Origin: Erysipelotrichaceae bacterium
GTDB taxonomy: Bacteria; Bacillota_I; Bacilli_A; Erysipelotrichales; Erysipelotrichaceae
Length of the DNA stretch: 6,011 bases
Assembly (NCBI GenBank): GCA_016302195.1
Contig: JAEDOA010000096.1
Coordinates: 1 to 6,011, forward strand
Direction of reading: 5' to 3'
Both the position numbers and the translations under genes were made by a program. Below are positions 1-4,836 of the stretch, one piece after another. The notes beneath the pieces are model-generated. The model did not search any database. It was not told where the DNA came from and saw only the letters and a program-made list of their open reading frames with translations. The stretch's first letter is position 1. Every line of letters begins with the position of its first letter.

Positions 1-46
1 TCCATAATAAAAATTTCTCACTTAATTTTATGATGATAATTTAGCA

Positions 47-1174
47 TTAAATATCTTTTATTCCAGCATTCCGTAAAGCATCAAATATCAAATTATCTGC
101 ATTATTTTTCTCTAAGTATTGATATAAAAAACGTGAAAAATTATGTCTAATATTTGAAGCTTGATTTGATAGCATATTATCTTCGATCATCAATAATTCT
201 AAGTTAGATAAAGTGTAGTTTTCAAACGAATATATTGAATTTTTTATTTTTTTCTTTAAATCTTTATCAGATATTTTAGCAATCTTATTAAAAGAATATT
301 TAGAATGTAATTTCTCTTTTTCAACATTTTCCTTTACATCAAAGAAAAATGACTTTGATAACTTTGATTTTGCTTCAAGGAACTGTTTAAACATATTGTT
401 TTTTTCTAAACTGGCAAGATTAATTACTTGAGGGAAAATATCATTCCAAGTTCTAAGAAAATTTAGTATATCTTCATACCTGTCTAATTCACCATTTCTT
501 GCCACTTGCTGAGCTTTAACTTCATTAACCACCTTTAAAGCAAACTCATCAATTAAAGAATCAATTTTTATAAAAATATTTTTTCTAAAATTAGCCTGAT
601 CAAATTTAGAGGTAATTTCTTTAGGCGAATGAGGAAGAAGATACAATGTTTTAGTCGGATATTCTCGTCTTTCAATTTCATGCTTCAATGCAAATAAATA
701 TGGTTCGGTCATAAGATATTTAGTCTTTCCTTTACCTGGAGTACCATATAAATTTTCATAGATGTCTCTCATCTCACTTTTCTCAATATCATCAAACTCA
801 TCATCTAATGCCGATAAAACTATACTTTGCTCATTTTCTTTAAATAAATAATCGTATTTAGGAAAAACATGCAATTTTTCAATTTTATTATCAGAGAAAA
901 GATTTCGTGACCAACCTTTGTAAGCATTTTGCTTAAACCATTCTTCATCTGTGGTAGTAGGTTTTCTATTATTTATTTTCAAATACGTTCCTTTTATATC
1001 TGATCTAATAATTTTTTGTAATTGTCGTCTTTGTGTAGAAAGATAGTCGTCATTTTTACTGTAAAAAGAATTCCAATGTTTTCGTATTTTTTTTTCTGCT
1101 TCCTCGAATGTAAACCATTTATTGGCTTTAACTATATCTTCCAAATGTTTTCTTTCTTTATCAGATAGCTTCAT
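47..1174 (-). CDS. Hypothetical protein, 375 aa, divergent from the mobilization operon
   Basis: I do not recognise the family of this 375-aa, lysine-rich protein. It looks soluble: there is no signal peptide or membrane segment. Residues about 5-65 are helical and charged and could bind nucleic acid. Residues 144-151 (GTPGKGKT) formally match the Walker A pattern, but they are not preceded by a hydrophobic strand and no Walker B follows, so I do not call it an ATPase. The C-terminal half is Lys/Asn/Phe-rich and probably helical. The ATG start has only a modest upstream AAGG. The gene is visibly more AT-rich, with long A/T runs, than the plus-strand operon it diverges from, which suggests a separate origin. 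It could be cargo (for example a defence or regulatory gene) or chromosomal DNA left of the element; the sequence does not decide. That it is a real gene is likely from its length; its function is unknown. Confidence 0.75.
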   Translation of the reverse strand: MKLSDKERKHLEDIVKANKWFTFEEAEKKIRKHWNSFYSKNDDYLSTQRRQLQKIIRSDIKGTYLKINNRKPTTTDEEWFKQNAYKGWSRNLFSDNKIEKLHVFPKYDYLFKENEQSIVLSALDDEFDDIEKSEMRDIYENLYGTPGKGKTKYLMTEPYLFALKHEIERREYPTKTLYLLPHSPKEITSKFDQANFRKNIFIKIDSLIDEFALKVVNEVKAQQVARNGELDRYEDILNFLRTWNDIFPQVINLASLEKNNMFKQFLEAKSKLSKSFFFDVKENVEKEKLHSKYSFNKIAKISDKDLKKKIKNSIYSFENYTLSNLELLMIEDNMLSNQASNIRHNFSRFLYQYLEKNNADNLIFDALRNAGIKDI

Positions 1175-1227
1175 TATAAATACCTTATTTTATTTTCTAA
1201 CAATGACCATTTAACCTATACATCATT

Positions 1228-1269
1228 TAACTGCCGTAAACTATAAGAGAATTAAGTTTACGGCAGTTA
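1228..1269. repeat. Perfect 15-bp inverted repeat in the divergent intergenic region
   Basis: The arms 1228-1242 (core CTGCCGTAAACT) and 1255-1269 (core AGTTTACGGCAG) are exactly complementary, with a 12-base A/T-rich loop between them. The repeat lies between two genes that point away from each other, so a terminator for either gene is not expected, and no uninterrupted T-run follows on either strand. The right arm contains a possible -35 (TTTACG) for the plus-strand operon. An operator for a dimeric regulator, or a structured site used in DNA processing, fits better. The repeat itself is seen directly; its role is inferred. Confidence 0.85.
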
Positions 1270-1287
1270 TCTTAATTCAATTATACT
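1257..1287 (+). promoter_or_regulatory. Candidate promoter of the mobilization operon
   Basis: TTTACG (1257-1262) and TATACT (1282-1287) resemble -35 and -10 boxes, with a rather long 19-bp spacer. The -10 is good and the -35 weak. The -35 lies inside the right arm of the 1228-1269 inverted repeat, so a protein bound there would block it. An AGAAAGGA ribosome binding site at 1306-1313 and the ATG at 1322 follow at suitable distances. Confidence 0.35.
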
Positions 1288-1321
1288 AATAAATTGCCTT
1301 TAATTAGAAAGGACTTTCATC

Positions 1322-1627
1322 ATGAAAGCAAGAAGATCTAGTGGCTACTCAGAAGAAGTAGCAAGCGTTTATGTATCTGAAGATACAGATGTTGTTTTGT
1401 TAAGCACTAAGCTTGAGCCACGAGTAAAGTGGGAGAATCACAAGCCGACAAATGAAATTACAGGTTATCGCATCTTATGTGGTATGCCGGACAATTATTT
1501 CTACGTCAAGTTTAATAAGAAGGTTAAACTACCACCTTTCAATTCAAAGATTAAGTTTAAGCACTTACAGGCTTGTGAAGTAGAGAATAACGTTTGGTTT
1601 AAAGCAGAGGATATTGAGGAGGCTTAA
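1322..1627 (+). CDS. Small DUF961/YdcP (HelP)-like protein
   Basis: This 101-aa soluble protein is the first gene of the plus-strand operon. Its ATG sits 8 bases after a strong AGAAAGGA. The C-terminal half (about residues 58-101) alternates hydrophobic and charged residues as beta strands (YVKFNKKVKLPPFNSKIKF) and ends VWFKAEDIEEA. This resembles, from memory, the end of DUF961 proteins such as Tn916 Orf23 (WYIKADDI). In ICEBs1 the DUF961 protein HelP (YdcP) helps a helicase unwind nicked element DNA and lies just upstream of the coupling-protein gene, the same position as here. A single-strand or helicase accessory role is therefore plausible. Only the C-terminal half matches convincingly; the N-terminal 50 residues are unassigned. 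The stop lies 2 bases before the next start, and the end of this gene carries the next gene's ribosome binding site. Confidence 0.6.
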   Translation: MKARRSSGYSEEVASVYVSEDTDVVLLSTKLEPRVKWENHKPTNEITGYRILCGMPDNYFYVKFNKKVKLPPFNSKIKFKHLQACEVENNVWFKAEDIEEA

Positions 1628-1629
1628 TT

Positions 1630-2712
1630 ATGATTAATCCGACACTCGATGAAATTGCAGCTCACTGTAAGCAGGCCATCAACATGGCTTTAAACAAAGA
1701 TGGTGAAACATCTTATACATTGTCATTCGATGTTAGAGCAACTGAAAAAGACTTAAAGTTCATCTTTTACAGTCCATCAGCTTTGTTACTCAACCAAGAA
1801 TTGTATAATCGATTAACTTCGATTATCAGCACAAACGCCTATCCCTATTTTACAGTCTTTCCACAGCCCTCACCATTATTAGTACCGTGGGAAACGGATA
1901 ACATACATAAAGCCCGAGCGTGGGCTTTTCCGTGGAAAAGAGGTATCTCAAAAAGACTTGTTATAAATGATGTTGATTCATTTTTAGATTTAAATGCTAA
2001 AGATGGAAATATCTGGCTAATGAAGAATTACTGTGTGAACATTAATTCCCTAACTTCTGCAGCCATCATGGGATTATCAGGTTCAGGTAAGACAATTCTT
2101 ACCAAATGGCTCAATAGTAATGCAGCAAGGATGGGAAAAATAATCACAATTGATCCCAAGGGTTCGAAAGATTTAGTTTGGTGGGCACGTGATAATAATC
2201 AAGAAATTATCTACCCATCACAAGACGTATCTAAATCAGACTTCTTATCAAAAGTAAATGATAAGCTAAGTCAAGTTCTGCAGTTAGTATATCAAAGGCA
2301 GAGTGAGTATCTTCAATCTCATGCTAATGTCAACAAGAAATTTCTACCTGTTGTTGTCACTATTGATGAACTTAGCGCTCTTACAACTGGTGCAAATAAA
2401 CGAATTGTTGATTCATTTTTCAGCTTGTTGCAAACAATTACTTTGTTAGCAAGAGAAAGTAATGTTCACTTAGTACTAATCTCACAAGAATTAGATGCAA
2501 AAACGATACCTACATCTGTAAGATCTCAATGTAACTTACGTATTTTAATGGGTCTTGTAAATTCCAAGAGCTGTCAATATTTGTTTCCAGATTATGATGT
2601 TTCAAGCATCGTAGTACCTTCTGGTGTAGCAACTGGAATTATTCAAAAAATTAATAGTAATGATGTGCCGGCAATTACCCCATTTCTGGCACCTACAGTT
2701 AAAGGATGGTAA
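1630..2712 (+). CDS. FtsK/TcpA-type coupling ATPase, lacking membrane helices
   Basis: This is a 360-aa AAA+ DNA-translocase-like protein of the FtsK/HerA superfamily, closest in layout to TcpA/ConQ/Tn916 Orf21 coupling proteins, which pass the relaxase-bound strand to the mating channel. An N-terminal mixed domain (about 1-120) is followed by AKDGNIWLM (123-131), matching a segment just ahead of the P-loop in Orf21. Then come Walker A GLSGSGKT (148-155), IDPKGSKD (174-181), Walker B VVVTIDEL (241-248, D246/E247), and a sensor/arginine region around ISQELDAKTIPTSVRSQ (284-300). The start follows GAGGAGG (1616-1622), which lies inside the previous gene, so translation is probably coupled. The protein is shorter than Orf21 (about 460 aa) and lacks the usual N-terminal membrane helices; the next gene encodes a protein that has them. 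A role in mobilization is inferred from family and position. Confidence 0.88.
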   Translation: MINPTLDEIAAHCKQAINMALNKDGETSYTLSFDVRATEKDLKFIFYSPSALLLNQELYNRLTSIISTNAYPYFTVFPQPSPLLVPWETDNIHKARAWAFPWKRGISKRLVINDVDSFLDLNAKDGNIWLMKNYCVNINSLTSAAIMGLSGSGKTILTKWLNSNAARMGKIITIDPKGSKDLVWWARDNNQEIIYPSQDVSKSDFLSKVNDKLSQVLQLVYQRQSEYLQSHANVNKKFLPVVVTIDELSALTTGANKRIVDSFFSLLQTITLLARESNVHLVLISQELDAKTIPTSVRSQCNLRILMGLVNSKSCQYLFPDYDVSSIVVPSGVATGIIQKINSNDVPAITPFLAPTVKGW

Positions 2713-2717
2713 ATAAT

Positions 2718-3224
2718 ATGAAATTATTTTTTCCAATTTATGAATCATTAGCAAGCGTAATCATTATTTGTTTAGACTGGTTAATTCATCGATTCAACCT
2801 GTTCATACAGTATCAAACTATAGTTTTAATAATAGGTGTTGGTCTACTAATTCTGGCAGCTATTTCAGTTTATCTATTGTCTAGAAAACGTGGCTTTGGT
2901 AACTACTGCAAGTCATTAAATGATAGTTGCAGATTAAGAAGTTTTCTACGTCAGCAAAATACAATCAATGATTTCACGTCAAAAGCAAAGGTTAATCTTG
3001 ATCAGAGAATATATAATTCTGCTCTTTGGTACACATACATTGATTATGCGGAAGACTCAATGGAAGTACGAGTATGTATTCCTAACAACTTTAAAGCAAA
3101 GAAAGTATTAGATAGCAATCTAGATAATATTGCTCAAGAAGTAAGCAGTTATACCGATAAGTATATTTGCTCAGGTCATACTCGTAAAGGTAGCTTTTAC
3201 ATCTATAAAGGAGAAAAGAAATAA
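2718..3224 (+). CDS. Two-helix membrane protein resembling the N-terminal part of TcpA
   Basis: This is a 168-aa protein. I chose the ATG at 2718 because AAAGGA (2701-2706) precedes it at 11 bases; the ATG at 2706 overlaps that site and the end of the previous gene and has no ribosome binding site of its own. Two hydrophobic segments (about 11-25 and 34-54) are followed by RKR (56-58), implying both termini are cytoplasmic. The soluble rest has a beta-rich stretch (about 100-123, SALWYTYIDYAEDSMEVRV) and a helical stretch (about 125-147). The order of two helices, a basic linker, then this alpha/beta region resembles the N-terminal part of Tn916 Orf21, which comes before its ATPase domain. 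Since the adjacent ATPase lacks membrane helices, this protein may be its membrane anchor. The family assignment is a by-eye comparison. Confidence 0.8.
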   Translation: MKLFFPIYESLASVIIICLDWLIHRFNLFIQYQTIVLIIGVGLLILAAISVYLLSRKRGFGNYCKSLNDSCRLRSFLRQQNTINDFTSKAKVNLDQRIYNSALWYTYIDYAEDSMEVRVCIPNNFKAKKVLDSNLDNIAQEVSSYTDKYICSGHTRKGSFYIYKGEKK

Positions 3225-3304
3225 TGCGCGGTTTGGAGCTAGCGCTTGTCGTAGACAAAAGCGCTAAAGCGGAAAACCGCGCGTACAAAACTTATCCGCC
3301 ATAG
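3224..3304 (+). CDS. Possible 26-codon small ORF across the hairpin
   Basis: An ATG overlaps the TAA of the membrane-protein gene (TAATG) and follows AAAGGAG (3207-3213) at 10 bases, a good layout for coupled translation. The ORF encodes 26 residues beginning MRGLELALVVDKSA and ends at TAG (3302-3304). It covers all of the GC-rich nested hairpin, so translation would melt that structure in the mRNA. It may be fortuitous: the same bases encode the end of the membrane protein, and the palindromes alone would dictate most codons. No family is recognised. Confidence 0.25.
   Translation: MRGLELALVVDKSAKAENRAYKTYPP
3226..3282. other. Nested hairpin: candidate oriT / double-strand origin with nick motif
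   Basis: An outer stem pairs GCGCGGTTT (3226-3234) with AAACCGCGC (3274-3282), 9 of 9. Inside it TAGCGCTT (3240-3247) pairs with AAGCGCTA (3259-3266), 8 of 8, topped by GTC/GAC (3248-3250 with 3254-3256). It is far more GC-rich than its surroundings. On the minus strand the tip reads GTCTACGAC. The pMV158-family Rep nick site is TACTACG/AC in a hairpin loop, so 7 of 9 positions agree, including all of CTACGAC. By analogy cleavage would fall between positions 3250 and 3249 of the minus strand. The site lies between the coupling genes and rep, where ICEBs1 and Tn916 carry oriT. The structure is seen; the origin function is inferred. Confidence 0.65.
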
Positions 3305-3335
3305 CTGTGTAAACAATCCTACAAGTACGATTATA

Positions 3336-3366
3336 TCGGGGCTGAGAGCTTGTTATTCAGCCCCGA
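3336..3366. repeat. 10-bp inverted repeat upstream of rep
   Basis: TCGGGGCTGA (3336-3345) pairs perfectly with TCAGCCCCGA (3357-3366) around an 11-base loop. No T-run follows (the next bases are AAGTTAATATG), so it is not a standard intrinsic terminator. The loop holds a possible -35 box of the rep promoter and the right arm falls in the promoter spacer, so it is well placed as an operator. It could also be a second Rep-binding or origin element, or an attenuator for read-through from the operon upstream. Confidence 0.8.
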
Positions 3367-3379
3367 AAGTTAATATGCT
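3350..3379 (+). promoter_or_regulatory. Candidate rep promoter
   Basis: TTGTTA (3350-3355) and TATGCT (3374-3379) are separated by 18 bp and stand upstream of the rep ribosome binding site (3393-3400). The -35 lies in the loop of the 3336-3366 dyad. Rolling-circle plasmids of the pMV158 type control rep by a repressor bound over the promoter, so occupancy of this dyad could control rep here. This is a prediction from box similarity only. Confidence 0.35.
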
Positions 3380-3392
3380 ATTCGTGTAATTA

Positions 3393-3415
3393 AGAAAGGA
3401 AATCCTTAAATGTGA
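3393..3415 (+). promoter_or_regulatory. rep translation start: ribosome binding site with ATG-TGA overlapping GTG
   Basis: AGAAAGGA (3393-3400) is followed at 9 bases by ATG (3410-3412), which is immediately followed by TGA (3413-3415). The rep frame starts at GTG (3412-3414), sharing the G of that ATG, 11 bases from the ribosome binding site. The better-placed ATG therefore makes only a one-codon start-stop. Initiation there would compete with, or feed by re-initiation into, the GTG, which would keep Rep levels low. Confidence 0.6.
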
Positions 3416-4512
3416 AAAAGAAAATACGTTCTCACAATTTCATGTATACACAAGATTTAGATCATTTACCGTTTAACAAAGATGAGCTAAAAGATCGACT
3501 TGAAAAGTCAGGTGCAGAAGAGTGGGCTTATATCTTGCATGATAAGGATATTGATGAAAATAACAAAAAGGTTCGACCTCATTTTCATGTAATGATTCAT
3601 TTCAAAGATGCTAAAACAATCTCGAGAATATCTAAGATTTTCAATGATCATGAACAATACATCGAAGCTTGGCACAGTACTATTAATAATGGTTACAGTT
3701 ACCTAATTCATGAAACTAATAATGCTAAGAGCAAATACCATTATGATCCTAAAGAGGTAGTAGCTTCATTTGATTTTAAAGATAGAATCAATGAGATTAG
3801 ACAAAAAGTCAAAAAGCCATCACGTCAAGCAATTGAAAACTTTATTGATGACTATTCAAATGAAAAGCTTTCAAAAGAAGAACTTCAAGAAAAAATTGGT
3901 GTTCTTGAGATGGCTAAGCATAAAACTTTGTTAGATCACATTGAGGATATTCTAGCATACAAGAAACATCAGCAATTTCTAAAAGATTTCAAAGGGCAAA
4001 AGTGTACAACTTATTGGATCTGGGGATCTTCTGGAATTGGAAAAACAAAACTTGTCCGTGAAGTTTTAGAAGAATTACATCCCGATAACTTTATTATCCT
4101 TGGGTCACAACGTGATCACTTTCAAGAGTACAAAGGTCAAGAGTTTATAGTAATTAATGACCTTAGACCTAATGATTATGACTATGGTCAATTACTTACT
4201 CTTTTAGACCCTTGGGAAATTGATAAAATGGCTCCTGCGAGATATCACGATCGCTATTTGAATGCTCGTTCAATTTATATTACTACACCATACGATCCAC
4301 TTAGTTTTTATTTTGAATGTAACATTTCAAATCAAGTAGTAGATTCGTTTGAGCAATTGAAAAGAAGAATTGTTTCTTTAAAACTAACCGAGGATACGTA
4401 TAGTGATCTAAAAAAAGAACTAATTAAAGATGAAGAAATAGCAGAAGCAATTTGGAAGATAAAATCACAAAAAAATACTAGTCATGCTAATAGCGACAAA
4501 AGCAATGACTAG
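3412..4512 (+). CDS. Rep_2 HUH endonuclease fused to SF3 helicase (Rep/relaxase)
   Basis: This 366-aa protein probably nicks the origin for rolling-circle replication and/or transfer, then unwinds the DNA. The HUH domain matches pMV158 RepB: LHDKD (42-46), the metal-binding HUH motif HFH (57-59), and Y97 in SYLIHE as likely nucleophile, with KYHYD (108-112) after it. A linker (about 120-190) leads to a superfamily 3 helicase: Walker A GSSGIGKT (205-212), Walker B FIVIND (245-250), and motif C around SIYITTPYDP (287-296), where many relatives have Asn instead of Pro293. RepB itself has only about 210 aa and no helicase. The two-domain layout (PF01719 plus PF00910) is that of CRESS-DNA virus Reps and of relaxases reported in streptococcal mobilizable elements. 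The GTG start is preferred because the conserved first strand begins near residue 6; the next ATG, at codon 11, would cut it. Confidence 0.9.
   Translation: MKKKIRSHNFMYTQDLDHLPFNKDELKDRLEKSGAEEWAYILHDKDIDENNKKVRPHFHVMIHFKDAKTISRISKIFNDHEQYIEAWHSTINNGYSYLIHETNNAKSKYHYDPKEVVASFDFKDRINEIRQKVKKPSRQAIENFIDDYSNEKLSKEELQEKIGVLEMAKHKTLLDHIEDILAYKKHQQFLKDFKGQKCTTYWIWGSSGIGKTKLVREVLEELHPDNFIILGSQRDHFQEYKGQEFIVINDLRPNDYDYGQLLTLLDPWEIDKMAPARYHDRYLNARSIYITTPYDPLSFYFECNISNQVVDSFEQLKRRIVSLKLTEDTYSDLKKELIKDEEIAEAIWKIKSQKNTSHANSDKSND
4479..4511 (-). terminator. Hairpin at the end of rep, terminator-like on the minus strand
   Basis: TAGTCAT (4479-4485) pairs with ATGACTA (4505-4511), and the stem continues with GCT (4486-4488) against AGC (4501-4503) around one bulged A. 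It overlaps the rep stop codon. On the plus strand no T-run follows. On the minus strand it is followed by TATTTTTTTG, as in an intrinsic terminator, yet no minus-strand gene lies upstream, so it may stop antisense transcription or act as an mRNA 3' stabiliser. Confidence 0.4.
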
Positions 4513-4573
4513 ATTATCACTCACCTAGATTTTATCCCAAATTTGATAACTTAACAAATTCAGGAGAACGACA

Positions 4574-4762
4574 ATGTCAAAACTATTAACTCGCGAAGAA
4601 GCTTCAAAATACATTGGTATTGATCCTAAAACTTTCGATAAAGTATTTCGCTCTGATCCTGATTTTAAAAGATTTAAATTGGGAGAACATACAGAACGTT
4701 TTACCATTAAAAGTATCGAAGCTTTCATTGATTCAAAAGAAACTACCTTAAAAAAGATTTGA
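4574..4762 (+). CDS. xis: Excisionase (Xis), Tn916-like
   Basis: This is a 62-aa basic protein with a winged-helix/MerR-like excisionase fold. LTREEASKYIGI (5-16) is the typical first helix-turn, PKTFDKVFRS (18-27) the likely recognition helix, and FKLGEHTERFTIKSIEAFID (34-53) the wing and last helix. Its size matches Tn916 Xis (67 aa). It would bend DNA at the element's ends and push the integrase toward excision. AGGAG (4562-4566) stands 7 bases before the ATG. It lies 61 bp after rep and directly before the integrase gene in the same direction, the standard xis-int order. Its coordinated position with rep suggests that excision and replication are switched on together. Confidence 0.85.
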   Translation: MSKLLTREEASKYIGIDPKTFDKVFRSDPDFKRFKLGEHTERFTIKSIEAFIDSKETTLKKI

Positions 4763-4768
4763 GAATTG

Positions 4769-4818
4769 GTCGGTTATCTGCTAACTTTATTGCTGGTAAG
4801 ATAATCGGCTTTTCTTTT
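4769..4818 (+). terminator. Possible attenuator between xis and int
   Basis: Bases 4769-4779 pair with 4799-4809 (core CGGTTATCT against AGATAATCG, 11 pairs including two G-U) around a 19-base loop. The T-rich stretch TTTTCTTTT (4810-4818) follows at once, giving the shape of a weak intrinsic terminator. It stands immediately before the int ribosome binding site (4819-4825). It could reduce int relative to xis in transcripts from upstream, favouring excision. The long loop and modest stem make this uncertain. Confidence 0.35.
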
Positions 4819-4836
4819 GAAAGGACGATTAAATTT

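Noticed and set aside
739..745. Walker A-like GTPGKGKT (residues 144-151) of the 375-aa protein as evidence for an ATPase; coordinates mark only part of its coding bases.
   Set aside because: No preceding hydrophobic strand, no Walker B and no other NTPase motif; a short Gly/Lys-rich match can arise by chance.
907..915. GTGACCAAC inside the 375-aa gene matches the repeat beside the attachment site.
   Set aside because: It is a single copy within coding sequence without a partner 10 bp away.
1243..1265. GAGAATT...TTTACGG resembles the rpsI end (GAGAATT at 5969-5975 and TTTACGG at 5983-5989), as a possible left attachment core.
   Set aside because: The two 7-mers are separated by 2 bases here and 7 bases in rpsI. 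Recombination cores are ungapped identical repeats, and TTTACGG belongs to the inverted repeat. Probably chance.
2706..2717. Upstream ATG for the membrane protein.
   Set aside because: It has no ribosome binding site; AAAGGA at 2701-2706 serves the ATG at 2718.
3091..3288. Minus-strand open frame of 65 codons.
   Set aside because: It lies opposite the membrane-protein gene and the hairpin, with low-complexity Ser/Leu/Tyr content and no family resemblance.
3319..3333. CTACAAGTACGA as a plus-strand Rep nick site.
   Set aside because: It agrees with TACTACGAC at fewer positions than the hairpin-tip motif and is not in a loop; kept only as an alternative.
4525..4728. Minus-strand open frame of 67 codons.
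   Set aside because: It is antisense to xis, which has a clear family match and ribosome binding site.
4759..4836. TTG-initiated 26-codon N-terminal extension of the integrase.
   Set aside because: It has no ribosome binding site, overlaps the xis stop, crosses the attenuator-like hairpin, and precedes the family's usual N-terminus.
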